From: Chaetoderma sp. LZ-2023a | Lineage: Eukaryota > Mollusca > Caudofoveata > Chaetodermatida > Chaetodermatidae | Assembly (NCBI GenBank): GCA_034401795.1 | Contig: CM067360.1 | Span: forward strand, 53,803,768 to 53,867,767 | Direction: 5' to 3' | DNA: 64,000 nt | Part shown: piece by piece, positions 20,040-32,569 of the stretch | How the letters are laid out: every line of letters starts with the position of its first letter | Numbering within the stretch: the first letter of the stretch is position 1 | Made by a program: the position numbers and the translations under genes | The notes under the pieces: generated by a model | The model's input: only the letters and a program-made list of their open reading frames with translations | What the model was told of the DNA's origin: nothing | Database searches by the model: none

Positions 20040-20430
20040 GTACTGTTGTCTTGGAACAAAGGGATCCATTTCTAGCTATGCCCCCACCTATATTTAGCTA
20101 AGCTCTGCCAATATCTACCTAAGCTCCACCCATATCTATCTAAGCTCTGTCCATATCCAGCTAAGCTCTGCCCATATCTAGCTAAGCTCCGCCCATATCT
20201 AGCTAAGCTCCGCCCACACATTGCACATGTTGGCATCGATCGAACCCTGAATTCAGAATCCCAATATCAAGTGAACTATACAGGTAAGCTGTTGAATATT
20301 TTGAAACTAATTTCAACGGAATGTTTTTAACATCAGCCTACATATGACATAAGTGATTATGACATCATATGCTTGATGAAAGATGGGATTCATCCATTGA
20401 TTGACACATTGGAATTTCACATGTTAAAGG
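20040..20430. mobile_element. Second MITE family with expanded 21-bp tandem
   Basis: The left module is expanded into about seven copies of TATCTAGCTAAGCTCCGCCCA (about 20071-20215). Then follow GATCGATCGAACCC, TGTTGAATATTTTGAAACTA and ATGACATAAGTGATTATGAC. The right hairpin arm is missing. Confidence 0.65.
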
Positions 20431-20460
20431 GTTAATGCGATAATAGTTTCTACCTGGAGT

Positions 20461-20690
20461 TTAACCGTCAGATTTGTTCAAGAAAATTTCAATTTTCTCA
20501 TAGAAAATGTCTATTTGTAGACCAAGAGAAGACTATGTTTGAAAATTTAACACGAATGACTGGCTCGGTTATAGAGCCATTCACTCTAGTGGTAAAATGT
20601 CAAAAATAGTCTTCTTGTTCTGCAAATGGACATTTCTCAATACCACTTCAGATGCCATTTTTGGCTGATATGAGTGTTAAAATGTTAATG
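20461..20690. mobile_element. piggyBac-like MITE, copy 8
   Basis: Subtype starting TTAACCGTCAGATTTGTTCA. Arms GTAGACCAAGAGAAGACTAT and ATAGTCTTCTTGTTCTGC. Confidence 0.6.
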
Positions 20691-20810
20691 GCTAGTTGTT
20701 GTTTATGTTAGGAGTGAATATCACACCTGCTCAAGAGTCCACTTATGTTAAAGAACCCATGGTATAGTGACCAATACATGTGACTTTCTGCAACCCTCAA
20801 ATCAAACCAT

Positions 20811-21043
20811 TTAACCCTCAAATTTGTTCAAGAAAATTTAAATTTTCCCATAGAAAATTTCCGTTTTCAGAACAAGAGATTATTTTTGTTTTTGAAAATT
20901 TACCAGGAAAATGACTGGCTTGTCTATGGAGTCATTCATTCTTGTGGTAATGTTTCAAAAATAGTCTTCTCTTGGTCTGCAAATGGACCTTTCTCAAGAC
21001 AACTGCAGAAGCTGTTTTTGGGTGTCTTAAGTGGTAACGGGAT
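20811..21043. mobile_element. piggyBac-like MITE, copy 9
   Basis: Starts TTAACCCTCAAATTTG, the same subtype as 20461 and 27042. Arms CAGAACAAGAGATT and AGTCTTCTCTTGGTCTGC. Confidence 0.6.
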
Positions 21044-21269
21044 AACCTGTAGATAAACAGGAGTAGAGACAATTTTGTTATGGCTTTGTAGCAATCTTGA
21101 CTGACTGACAAACCCACTGACATAGTAAATTATTCTAGCTGCGGGTCACAGTTAAAATAACTGTCACCAACGGTCTCACTTTGCCTATTATGTAGATGTA
21201 CATTGAGCATTTCAACACTGAAGTTCCAGGAGTGTGGAGTACCATTATTCTGTGAGGAGCATAATGGAG

Positions 21270-21560
21270 GAATTGCGTTTTAGCTAGGCCCCATGCGTCT
21301 TTAGGTATTCTACACCCACACTTAGCCCATGTTGAGATCGATCGACCCCTGAACTCCTTGACTATCAATTTCCAGAAAACTATACAGGTAAGCTGTTGAA
21401 TGCCTATGGCATGTTTATTAAATAGTAAAGACATGCAATTCTTGCAATCATGTAAACGTTTGGGACGAACTTGGCTACATCATTCATGACATAATTGATT
21501 ATGACATCAGCCTACACGTCACGTACTCTATTATGACATCATATGATCGACTAAGAGACT
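21270..21560. mobile_element. Second MITE family, 3'-deleted hairpin
   Basis: GATCGATCGACCCCTGAACT, TATCAATTTCCAGAAAACTA, GTAAGCTGTTGAATG, then the TGACATAATTGATTATGACA block. The hairpin core is lost. Confidence 0.55.
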
Positions 21561-22317
21561 GGATTCCTTCATTCCATGAATGCATTGCATGACTGTGGAG
21601 GTATCACATGTGCTGATGATGTGCCTCCCTTGAACACCGCATTGCTGTTTTACCATCTGGCTGATAAGAGTTTGCAGACAACATTGCAAGGATTATATCT
21701 CTGGACCTGCTAAATATTTTGAAAATCATTAGCCTGAAAATAGCCACCATCAACTTTCAGTCAAGTTGTTTTCAAAATATTCAGAAAGTCCAAAGTTTTT
21801 ACTCCTTGAAATTATTCTGTGGTGGTTTACAGCAGCGAGACACTAAAAAATCCAAAGTGGGGTACCCCAATGGTGCACATGTAATTTATAGCATACATTA
21901 CTTTTGTGGATAAGAACTGGACGTTTTAATGTCTGATATGCCTGAACTAACAATGGCTGTACGTGTAGAGAATCAATAGATAATTAGATAACACACATGC
22001 TTATAGACAATATTATTGCATGAGAATATAACCCTTTAATCATCAAGCCAGTCAAAGATGCCTTCTAACCAGGAAGGGGTTCAGTGATGGAATAACTAAT
22101 TGAACGTACAAAACATTACATTAAATTTTTGTTTTCATATCAGTCAAATGCATTGGAAGGCCCTGTGTTTTTATGTATCCTCAGTATTATGCTCCCCCTC
22201 TCACCTTACCTCAATTTCAAGCTAACCATTTCCGTAAGGTGTTGAATATTTTGAACTTAGAGGTAACAATAGCTTCCACTCAAATCAACTTTGATATAAT
22301 GAACTGGATATTTCCTA

Positions 22318-22319
<2 letters not shown>

Positions 22320-22373
<54 letters not shown>
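22320..22373. repeat. (AT)n microsatellite
   Basis: About 52 bp of pure TA repeat directly after a truncated MITE-2 arm (TTGAATATTTTGAACTTAGA). Confidence 0.95.
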
Positions 22374-22375
<2 letters not shown>

Positions 22376-22529
22376 ACTGTCATAGATTTTGAGCTGCTGT
22401 ATCAAATCCTCTATTTCAACCTTCATGGAGCTTCATAATCTAGTCGAGTTAAGTTGTGCATCCCTCCTCTTTCTTGCTCATTATGTTGACTATTGTTCAT
22501 GATGGAGTCTAGGGTGACACCTGTGTTGA

Positions 22530-22925
22530 TGCATACAGCTACGTCATGCAGTGCACTCATCTGTATCACCTCGATCACGAGGAATATCATTTAAATGACA
22601 CAATGGAGAGATTGGATTTGTCACTCAAGTTTATGATGTCATAATCAATTAAGTCACATGTGGGCTGATGTCACAATCAAAATGGGTAATGAATGATGTA
22701 TACTATTTAATAAAATCCATTGAATATTTCCAAACTAGTTTGACTGGGCACTGTTCCTGCCATAGTTTCAAAATATTCAACACCTTACCTGAATAGTTCT
22801 TAAAATTGGATTCTCGGAAGTCGGTGTTCAAAGTATATAAATCGATCCCAAGACACGCAAAGTGGCTGAGCATAAGTATACAATAAGTGGGTGTGGCAGA
22901 GCTAGAAATGGATCCCTGTATTTGA
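22530..22925. mobile_element. Second MITE family copy
   Basis: TATGATGTCATAATCAATTA, GGGCTGATGTCACAATC, hairpin ATTTCCAAACTAGTTTGACT and AGTTTCAAAATATTCAACA, then the right module GTGGCAGAGCTAGAAATGGA. Confidence 0.65.
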
Positions 22926-23479
22926 AGACCTAGCTGTCATAATTTCTTTTACCTAATACTCCAGATACTGAAACATTGATTCTAAACCAGACCTAATAAT
23001 TGAAAACTCATCTGTAGAGGTTATTGCGTGACATGATACTACCAAATATTTCCAAGTATTATAGCTAGCATTTTGAACAATCAGGATTTTGTATTATAAT
23101 TGTTTATGGCACCAAATATGATATGTTAAAACTGTATGACAACTTCACATAGTATTGTTCTTCAGAAAGATACATACGTTTGTGTTTAATGTAAAAGTTA
23201 TCAGTAATTTGTTCTGTACAGTACGAGTCAGAAATAAGCTACCCTGTTTTCAAAACAAACACAGAAACAAGTAAGAAATGTTCTGTTGCGTATTTTGAAG
23301 ACGCTAGGATTGGAAGATATATTGAGTAAATATTCAGCAGTACATTTTGTTTTGGAAACATGTTAAGTTTTATGGTGTGCTGTACTGTAGCTGGTGTATG
23401 ATCTTATTGTGTGTGTTTGGAGTTAACGCTCTAACTGCTGCAAGCCACCAAGCAATAACGTCAGTGCACCATAATTCTG

Positions 23480-23575
23480 GAGCTGGTAATTATTTTGAAA
23501 ACAATTTGACTGAAAGTTGTTGGTGACTGCCACCAACAACTTTCAGTCAAATTGTTTTCAAAATACTCAACATGT
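23480..23575. mobile_element. Hairpin MITE, AAAGTTGTTGGTG subtype
   Basis: Arms ATTTTGAAAACAATTTGACT and AGTCAAATTGTTTTCAAAAT pair perfectly around GAAAGTTGTTGG/CCAACAACTTTC. It lies 90 bp before the second foldback element, whose arms carry the same subtype. Confidence 0.7.
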
Positions 23576-23661
23576 CCAGATTTAAAAGCCGTGAAAATGT
23601 AGGCTGCAAAAATTCAGCAGCCAGACAGTTAAAATACATTCAATGTATCATCATCACTTGT

Positions 23662-25172
23662 TGGTTAAAGCGCTTGTGTTCCATTAAATATAGACACTTT
23701 TGCACGAGATATAAGATGCCTGTTCAATTTACCCAGCATGCAATGCTACCCGGCATGCAGTGGCCTGACTCCATAATTGTTGTAAATATTGGACGCCATA
23801 TTCCTTTAGTCTATTGTCTACACAAGCCAGGATTTCTCAAACAAAACCAACCTTCTTGCACGTGCAAATAGTCATTTGTCCTCCAGCTTTGGAAGCGTAA
23901 GCGTGCACGTATGGCGTATTAAAGGCAGTACATTCGACAGTCTGTATTTCAATACTTTTCAGAGAAAGTGTGTCAATGTCCAGGAGAAAATAGGAGAACG
24001 CCTTTATATACATTGACAGTAATTTGTGTGAAAGTTGTTGCTATCAATGACAAAACCAACATTCAGTCAAATTGTTGTCAAAATAATTAGTATGTAATGC
24101 AATTACTACCTGCTATATATTTGATACAAATTTTATTGAAAAGTGTTGCTGCAACAGCTTTCAGTCTATGTATTCTAAAATAATCATAATATTTAGTCAA
24201 CTCTCGCTACGGATTTGAAGAGCAATTTGACTGTACGTTGTTGGTTTCTAAGGCACCAACAACATTGTCGAATTATTATCCACACATGTGCAATCAATAT
24301 ACTACTATTTAGGTAAAGTGAGCGTAGGCCTATATACTCTTTCTAGCCGAGAATGAATGCTTAGCAAACGGCGTGCATGTTTAGTTGACGGATTTGTGTA
24401 TTTGTTTGAAATGCGTTGGTCGAACAGAAATGTACACCCCGTAGCTAGCCGAAATATTTCCTTTTGGCCATATATACTCACTCTACTTAGATAGTAATAC
24501 TGAGCGCCGTGTGATTCTATGGACAACAATTTGATAACGTTGTTGGTGCCTTAGTCAGCAACAACTAATTACAGTCAAATTGCTCTTCAAATCTGTAGCG
24601 AGAGTTGACTAAATATTATAATGATTATTTTAGAATACAGATGATTATTTTAGAATACAGACTGAAAGCTGTTTCAGCAACACTTCAATAAAATTTGTAT
24701 CAAATATATAGCAGGTAGTAATTGCATTACATACTAATTATTTTGACAAGAATTTGACTGAAAGTTGGTGCTGTCATTGATGGCAAAAACTTTCGCACAA
24801 ATTATTGTCAATGTATATAAAAGCGTTTTATTTTCTCATGGACATTGACACACTTTCTCTGAAAATATTGAAATACAGCCTGTCGAATGTACTGCCTTGA
24901 ATACGCCCACCGTGCATGCTTACACTTCCAAAGCTGGAGGACAAATGACTATTTACACGTGCAAGCAGGTTGATTGTGTTTGAGAAAGCATAGCTTGTGC
25001 AGACAATAGACTAAACAATTATGGCGTCCAACAGTTCCAACGATTATGGAGTCAGGGCATTGCATGCTGGGTAGCATTGCACGCCGGGTAGCATTGCAAG
25101 CTGGGTAAATTGAACAGGCATCTCATATCTCGTGCAAAAGTGTCTATTTAATGGAACACGAGAGCTTTAACC
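23662..25172. mobile_element. Foldback element, copy 2 (about 1.51 kb)
   Basis: Ends GGTTAAAGCGCTTGTGTTCC and GGAACACGAGAGCTTTAACC are mutual complements. Arms of about 630 bp surround a central block (about 24300-24510) that also matches the centre of copy 1 (GTAGGCCTATATAC, ATTCTATGGACAACAATTTG). A 20-bp direct duplication (GATTATTTTAGAATACAGAT) lies in the right arm at about 24620-24662. No protein that could mobilise it is encoded. Confidence 0.8.
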
Positions 25173-25179
25173 TATTCAC

Positions 25180-26490
25180 CTTCATATCAAAGTGCTTATG
25201 TGAAGTCTTTCTCACACTATGAATTACATCTGTACCATGTATCTGATAACGCATCTCTTATCATACTTGTGCTAATTTCATTCTAGGAAAGAAGAAGTCT
25301 AATTTCGTCACTCATTTCCAGAATCTTTTAGCCATAAACAGATAAATGTAATCAGTTTTTGTCGAGGTTTAATCAGAAATGTCTATAAAAGGCAGTGTTT
25401 GCCGTACAATATTCATTACAGAAGCCCAGTTCAAATTTTTTATAATATACTAAAATTGTTGATAAGTTGTGACAATAAGTATGATTGTATTATTATAATG
25501 AATGAATGTGTGATTTGTAACTGTCATCTGTTTAGTCTAAATAGGAAATGTCTTCCAAAAATTGTGAAATTTTCATAGACTTGAACCCTATTCTATATTT
25601 CTTTTGTTTTCATTTGGAGAGACTGCATTATAATTCCTTCAACATATTTAAGTCGATTTTAATGTGATATTTTTGTACTTCTTGCACATGTCCATGCATC
25701 CTTATCATTGCTGCATTCATTAATGCAAACATGAACCTAGTCTTGCCTACATTTATTCTCATCCATGTCATCAGTATAATTACCGCAGGGGTGTCATTGT
25801 CATGATATTGTTAAAAATCAGCTGTGCACAAATTACTGTTTTATCGTTATCCTACTTAATAATCTACACTTTATGAACACTGTAGAAAGACTAAAGTCTG
25901 TCTGTCTGTCTGTCTGTCTATCATAGACAATGCTGGCATGTTTCCAAAAATGGTGATCACGTCCCCAAGACAATTCATAATAAGGAAAATTAGTTACCTC
26001 TCCGGAATATTGAGTCAATGTGGATATTAAAATCTAGAAACACCAGACGAGGAATTCACCAGAACTGAGACGAGGTCTACCATATATTAGGTGTCTACCA
26101 GTTATTAATGCTGTCAAGTGACTCCACAAGAACTGACCAGAGTGATATTATATAGCCCAGCGCCCACCAGTTAGTGCTGAAGAAGTCATCGAGATGGTCA
26201 CCAAAGTTATACTCAAACAAATTCTACCTTCCATAAAGATAACTAATTTTTCTCATAATGCTGGCATGTTTTATCATTTCTTAACAGATTCAAACCAAAC
26301 TTGGTGAAAATGTACGAATAGACATCTCATATAAGCATTATGGACTAGATGTTGATTCGATTAGAATTTGTGTGTGACCGGGTTGAGTGCTAAAGGGGCT
26401 AAAGCAAATAACATGTCACAATTCACAATTCCCAAAATACAAGTGGTCTTCTCAAACAGGTTTATATGTATTTGTTGTTTCTGTTCTTCA
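25180..26490. other. Non-coding, minor microsatellite only
   Basis: AT-rich sequence without a recognisable gene. A six-unit (GTCT)n tract lies at about 25896-25920. Confidence 0.5.
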
Positions 26491-26496
26491 CAAAGA

Positions 26497-26560
26497 TGAA
26501 AACCCTCCATATGTATTGCAGTGATGAAAACCCTCCATATGTATTGCAGTGATCTCAACA
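26497..26560 (+). repeat. 31-bp tandem duplication
   Basis: GATGAAAACCCTCCATATGT followed by ATTGCAGT occurs twice with no intervening bases. Confidence 0.8.
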
Positions 26561-27041
26561 ACATTCTACCATTATTAATCAGAACACTTGGCGAGAATTA
26601 GATATGCAATCAAAATACAATGTATTGTTTAATCAATGATTTGTCCGAGTTGTCTTTCTTAACTAGACTGTTACACAGACTCCGCTTCGGAGGCCATCTG
26701 GGGACCAGTCTGTCTGTCTTCTGAGAGGGACTTTAAATACAGGCTATCTTTATGTCAATAGATTAATATTAATGTATGATGTCATAATATCAGCCAATCA
26801 AAGATCAACACAGCAGACATTGTCATGGCAAGGAATCCCATTATGAAATGATTCTGACTATCACCGCCATGGACACATCACATGTTAAACCGCTCACCGT
26901 GTGTGAGGCTGTGTTATAGACTAATGTCTAAACATGCAAAAAATGTCTTGATCATCGCTGAATCACTTCGGCATAAAGTCATCATCATCTCCGTCATTTT
27001 CTAATTCTAGACCATAGATAAAATTAAGACGGTCTTGACCT

Positions 27042-27270
27042 TTTAACTCTCAAATTTGTTCAAGAAAATTTAAATTTTCTCAAAAAATGTCAATTTGCAG
27101 ACCAAGAGAAGACTATTTTTTAAAGCTTGCCACTGGAATGAGTCTGAATGACTGGCTCGGTTATCAAGCCAGTATTTCCAGGGGTAAATTTTCAAAAATA
27201 GTCTTGGTCTGCAAATGGACATTTATCAAGACCCCTACAGATTCCGTTTATGACTGATGTGAGTATTAAA
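27042..27270. mobile_element. piggyBac-like MITE, copy 10
   Basis: TTAACTCTCAAATTTG start. Arms GCAGACCAAGAGAAGACTAT and ATAGTCTTGGTCTGC. A small duplication of GAATGA in the centre (AATGAGTCTGAATGACTGGC). Confidence 0.6.
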
Positions 27271-28149
27271 TGGCTAAGCGACCACTTTTTAGCAACCAGT
27301 CAGCGGTCAGGTGGTCTGTAATCGAATCCACATGCCAGTCATTTAAGGGGCGCCAAGATGGTGTTTCTTTAACCATTTAAACCTTAGTTGTTGCAAATCA
27401 GAAACAGTCAAGTTGTAATGAATATTGTCTTTGATACGTGTACCCACAAAAAAGCAAGGTGGGGTGGGGGGTATAGTATACACTTGACTGTGTGTGCATG
27501 TGTTTGTCCCCGATTCTTTGCCTGACCACAGCATCAAAGACTTCACTTAGTCACCAAACATAGTTTCTGGATGCACAAAAGCCTCGAGGTGTGTCATATA
27601 TCCAAAGCAGGTTAGCGTGACCTTTTTACAGTTCACTGAACATCATAGAAAATTCATGTACAGATTTTTCAATGGACATTTAATTCATTAAAGAATTTTA
27701 CTGATCATAATAAAACTACAGATTTGATCTATGAGTTCATTGCATCCAGGATCCAGTCTTCATATTTCAAATAATTTTCGCCTTGTGACCTTATTGTGTG
27801 TGTTTGGAGTTAGGTTTGGGGATCCCATTCAAGACTGGTCCATGCGTGAAATCCAATATGTACCCCAAACGACCATCATGAAAATTGTTTTCCATGTGAT
27901 AAATTTATATAATTCTGTTTGAAAACTTTGGAAATCTATTGGGTATGTTATGGCGAAGAGATCTTTCAAAACCGGTAGGAATTCGAAACCCAATCTGGCC
28001 ACCAGGCAGTCATCTTCAAAATTGCTTTCCAGGGTTTAAGTCTGTGTAGGTTTGACTGATTCAAAGCTAAAGGTCAAATCCAAAATGGCAACCAAACAGC
28101 CATTTCGGAAATCATCGTCACCGAAATCAATATTTGTAGTCTTGACCAA

Positions 28150-28440
28150 TAGAGGGATCCAGTCCAGCTATGTCACACCAATTTCTAGTTAAGCTCCGTC
28201 CACTGTGTTGCAGTTGATTTAAAATATTGAAATCCGAATTCCCAGAATCTAACTCGCACAGTAACTATGCAGGTAAGATTTTTAATATTTTGAAACTAGT
28301 TTGTGTAAGGGATTTTGCCCTGTGGCAGCAGCAACTCCAAATCAAGATGTTCAACAGAATATGTATTACGTTGTAAATACAGTAAAGACATACAATTTAT
28401 GCACATTGGTGACAGACTTCGATTTTCATAATGGAGACAC
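28150..28440. mobile_element. Second MITE family, decayed copy
   Basis: GAGGGATCCAGTCCAGCTAT, TCTAGTTAAGCTCCGTCCAC, TTTTTAATATTTTGAAACTA. The right hairpin arm is strongly diverged. Confidence 0.5.
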
Positions 28441-28555
28441 ATCATTTAAATTTAGACCAGGCGCTAGTTAATTTTATTTATGGGAAATATGGCTAAATGT
28501 TTACATGGATCATGACAGCCTTGGGTTTGAAGCTTCTTGAAAGTTGAAAGCTGGC

Positions 28556-28733
28556 ACGGCTCAGCCTGAGCCCATTGTGGTACGGCTCAGCCTGAGCCCA
28601 TTGTGGTACGGCTCAGCCTGAGCCCATTGTGGTACGGCTCAGCCTGAGCCCATTGTGGTACAGCTCAGCCTGAGCCCATTGTGGTACGGCTCAGCCTGAG
28701 CCCATTGTGGCACGGCTCAGCCTGAGCCCATTG
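28556..28733 (+). repeat. 26-bp minisatellite, seven copies
   Basis: Unit ACGGCTCAGCCTGAGCCCAT then TGTGGT, repeated about seven times with almost no divergence (one copy has ACAGCTC). Each unit holds GGCTCAGCCTGAGCC, which is nearly self-complementary, so each unit can form a small stem. Confidence 0.95.
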
Positions 28734-29464
28734 ACCTCAAGGGTCATCAAAATGGTCACCAGATGATATTTATTCATACTAATCCTGATTAAACTAAATT
28801 TACATATTACATAACATGCTTCTGTTATCTAGTGTTTCAGAAACCACCAGGACTGATTTCTGAATGACCTCGTTTCTGGACAGTGAACAGTTCTACGGCT
28901 CAGAAGTGGCATTTATTTATGGGAACATTGACATAGTCTAAGCTGTTGTTGCTGTTCTTCCCAATACATGTACAAATGAAAAATAACACTGACTGAATTG
29001 TCCTTGTTCTGGACAATGAACAATGCAATTTTCTGAAAGAATGGCGAATTGAGGTTATCTTATATGGTGGACGGCCCTGGAGTTGTGCCATTCCTACAGG
29101 CTTAATTTGCTAAATGTCTTAATCACAGATAATCATTAATGAATTTCAGCCCTCATCTAGAAATGATGTAGTTCTCAAGTGAATGAAAAGGATCATGCAC
29201 GTTGCAGCAGAAAATAGACAGGCATAGGCTATGTGTCCTATGATCTGGCATCTGCATTGAAAGCCTCAACTCAAGTTCTCAAATCTACACTGGACAACAA
29301 TTTAGTCATAATGCTCGTTGTTTTCCACCTTGAATTATCATCTCTTTTTTTTGGGAGGGGCCAGGGCAGTTTGTGTATGTACTGTAGTCCCGGTAGCGGT
29401 GTGCAAATTACGGAACAGCCGGGGCGCAGTCTCAAACCTGTGACGTCACTAAGAAGCGGTCTTC

Positions 29465-29665
29465 TCATGGTGTTGTTGCTCTCGGTCTGCCAGATCGTAG
29501 TCGGTCATTAACATGTCCAGTTTCCTGCTCACGTTGGTGGAGACGGGAAATTGTTGAGGCATGAACATTAAAATGTCGAGCAACAGCGCGAACGCTCTGC
29601 CCAGCAGCGAGTCTTCCCATTGCTTCATGGCGCTGATTTTCGGGTAGCCCTAGGCGGCGGCCCAT
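29465..29665 (-). pseudogene. Tc1/mariner transposase, N-terminal fragment
   Basis: 66 codons starting at ATG 29663-29665. The sequence (AMGRLAAGQSVRAVARHFNV, ASTISRLHQREQETG, DRLRSGRPRATTP) is the first helix-turn-helix of the paired-like DNA-binding domain of Tc1-type transposases, ending at the GRPR AT-hook-like motif. The next codon is TGA and similarity is lost within about 15 codons. The second HTH and the DDE catalytic domain are absent, so this is a dead 5' fragment. Confidence 0.85.
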
Positions 29666-30060
29666 GTTCGGTAGGGTAAACTTTTAAGAGTTTTGTGTTA
29701 ATGTTCGTTATCTGCTTTTGCAATATGGTGAATTTTTGCCTTCGCTACCCGCCAATGTGGGCCAGTGCATGAAAAATGCATTTTTACATGCAGTAAGCGT
29801 GCAGCCGAGAAATGCAAGAAATGATTTGCATTTCTTCATGATCAGGGAGACATTACATTGACGAAACATGTCTGCAAATTTGGTTATAAATGGACGCATG
29901 GAGGGCAAGTTATACAATTATATCCGCGGATTCATCAGCTGATTGCTGCAGTCACATAACACCTGCTGCTGAAAATGTACCTTATTCTGTCCGTATGAAT
30001 GTTGGGAAATAATGGAAGAAGTGTTGTCAAGGATAATTCACTGAACATCCTGTCTTCTGA

Positions 30061-30800
30061 TGTATACAAAGTCGCCATGGATGGTTTTGAGGACGTTTTT
30101 CATGGAGTAATCAAAGGTAAACACGGGAAGACATCAGAGTATTGGGGTACGTATATGTGCTCTTGATTCGTCGCCTTCACCGAATGCTTCAGCAGTCAGT
30201 CCGAACTAATGACGTGAATATGTCCATCACAATTCTGCTAATGGTCATTGACGTATTCTTTGCCCAAAATGGCCAAATGCACACTTTCTATGGCAACTCT
30301 GCCAGTTGTCACCAAAAGCATTCTAAGGTATGTTGCATTTTCTATAAAATACCTAACTGATTCATTGACTGGGAGTAGAAGACCGAAAACGGATCACAAA
30401 AGAATGTTCTGGTGATGGTATTTATAAAACGAATAGATAAACAGAAGGTTGAGAATTTTGCTGCGGAAAATATCAAGAGAAGGCCAACCAGACAAATTGC
30501 AACATTCGGCGTTGCAGAAACTATGCGAGATGCATTTGGACACCCGCTTACGGACGCTTCTTCAGCTAATGAAACCTTTGATTTGAGATGATTGACATAT
30601 TCAACTACCAGTGTGCCATTATCCATTGCTTAAAGTGATGAGATATTTTATAAGATCGACAAATCAAATTTAGTAGAAGAACTCGAAACTAAATTTGATC
30701 TTATTTATCCTGACTATCTGAATTGCATTGCAGCAGCAATTTTTGATGGAGTATGGAGTAATTGTCCGAGATTTCCTGGCAGCACTAACAAAGGTACCTG
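30061..30800 (+). pseudogene. Relic of a transposon-associated 'GKHGKT' family gene
   Basis: Fragments in one orientation but shifting frame: FHGVIKGKHGKTSEYWGTYM (about 30090-30156), then RLHRMLQQSVRTNDVN and DVFFAQNGQMHTFYGN (30170-30310), then KVENFAAENIKRRPTRQIAT with FGVAETMRDAFGHPL (30450-30555), then STTSVPLSIA and KSNLVEELETKFD (30600-30700). This order matches a large uncharacterised protein family spread in many invertebrate genomes and usually found with mobile DNA. I recall the pattern but no accepted name. Several stops and shifts make it non-functional. The gene ends abruptly before the Harbinger left end. Confidence 0.5.
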
Positions 30801-31131
30801 AAAGTCAAGCCCACCTGTGACCTGTTGTTAGATAAGTTCAGCATAGGCCTCCCTTCCATAAATGACTGAAAGTCTAATTAACCTGGGACTGGGGAGGGAA
30901 TACTTTGTCGTCATGGGTTCTGATCAAAGTCAGAAAACGAATGGTTGCCATGTTCACAAAGGTGTCGTTAAATAGGCTTGTTTAGCGATGTCGTTAACCA
31001 GGTTTACGACGCCATAGTGTTACTGTTTACGACAGTTAGACAAATGTGTCGTTATCTATTCGTTATTGCGTCGTGTACCTATTGTCGTTGGAAGGGGAAG
31101 CACACTGTCGTTGAAATGACATCGATAAATC

Positions 31132-31403
31132 ATGTGTAGGTTTCACTCTCGCCCCGTGCATGTGTTGACACCGACATCGACATTAACATTAACAACACCA
31201 TCAGCATCAGCATCTATAGAATCATCCACACTAGTATTAGCATCGAAATCATTATTGACATCAAAATCACTAACATCAACATCTAAAATTATCAACGAAA
31301 AGACACCTAGGAATGAACCATTTGAACGGCAACCACTCGGCGCTATCGATGGTCAACCGCCAAATGATGCCTGTCCGCCGAACAATCCTAAGCAATCTGT
31401 CAG
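31132..31403 (+). pseudogene. Harbinger accessory (SANT/Myb-like) gene, upstream exon
   Basis: Open frame rich in Thr/Ser (TPTSTLTLTTPSASASIESS) ending at the donor AG|GTAATC in phase 2. The spliced continuation at 31964 restores frame and gives the basic NKRKSSIV motif typical of this protein after the Thr/Ser linker. The N-terminal SANT domain is not visible, so the gene is truncated or its first exon is lost. The ATG at 31132 is not a convincing start. Confidence 0.5.
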
Positions 31404-31672
31404 GTAATCAACTATAAATATCATTGCTGGCTCCGATTTTTTTAAGCTTGCTTTTTACTAGCAAACTAACCCAAACTATTGATACACTTTTTATTAAGGT
31501 GGTAGTATAATTTGATGGGAAGCTGCGCGTGTGTGTGCATGCACGTGCCCGTCAGTCCGTTTGTTTGCCTGACTGTCTGTCGTTTGTTCAGTTACTCGGC
31601 ATGCCCATCAGTCAAACAGCCAGACGAACACGTGGACGGACAGAAGCGTGTATGAACACGCATCTACGTATC

Positions 31673-31674
<2 letters not shown>

Positions 31675-31765
<91 letters not shown>
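31675..31765. repeat. (CT)n microsatellite
   Basis: About 90 bp of pure CT inside the intron of the Harbinger accessory gene. Confidence 0.95.
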
Positions 31766-31769
<4 letters not shown>

Positions 31770-31963
31770 ATAATTGTTTGATTTAAAATTATATGCTTAT
31801 GAAAGCCATCACGTCGCTATTATGGTAACGTCGTTAGCCACCCAAATCTAATTGTCAACTCGGGATTCTTGTACTGGCATTTGTAGCCCATCATGCTATT
31901 CTGTCACTGCACATACATACAGTGATAAACGAATTGGTATGTTGTATTTTCTATGTATTATAG

Positions 31964-32178
31964 CAACAAGCGTAAATCATCTATCGTAAAGGAAGACCAA
32001 TCTGATTTTAGTCTTGATCTGCTGGATATTGAGCGGAAAAGACTGGCTGGAAACCGAGCTACTGGATGTTGAGAAGCAGAAACTAGATGTCGAAAAGCAG
32101 AGGCTGGCGCTTGAACAGGCAGAAAATTTCATTGCTCGAAAAGATCCTGAAACATTTGACGAGAGAGGGCACTCCTGA
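31964..32178 (+). pseudogene. Harbinger accessory (SANT/Myb-like) gene, last exon
   Basis: Acceptor ATGTATTATAG|C. Encodes NKRKSSIVKEDQSDFSLDLL then DIERKRL. After a one-base shift near 32040 it continues as a heptad-like coiled coil (ELLDVEKQKLDVEKQRLALE) ending at TGA 32176-32178. A basic patch followed by a Glu/Lys/Leu coiled coil at the C-terminus is usual for the nuclear-import and DNA-binding partner of Harbinger transposase. The frameshift marks it as broken. Confidence 0.6.
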
Positions 32179-32569
32179 GAATAATCAAGATTCAGATGCA
32201 ATTGTATATGATTTGATGCAGAAATATAAAAATATATAACATGATCGCATACATTAAACATGAATTGTGTTAAATGGATTTATCGTGTCTTTTAATATCA
32301 AGGTTAAGTTAACATTTTTCTCTTTAATATTTTTCGCTTAAACCAGTGCTACATGTGAGTAATAGACTCTTTATGTGGTGAGGTTCTTTTTATAATGCAA
32401 CCACCACCTACAACTGTCGTGTCGGCCTGACATCTCATACGCAATACACACATTTCTGTTCCTCTCCGTCCTATAATTTAGCATTCCTTTTCCATATACT
32501 CTGTCCAGTGATATTGTCATATGTACATGCATTGCTCAAAATATAGCAGTAATCGATAAAACAGGATTT

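Noticed and set aside
28556-28733. Regular short repeats that might be a CRISPR array
   Set aside because: Units are contiguous with no unique spacers, and the genome is eukaryotic.
29708-30360. Short frames 29708-29917 and 30142-30360 as separate genes
   Set aside because: The first has no similarity; the second is one frame-shifted piece of the GKHGKT-family relic.
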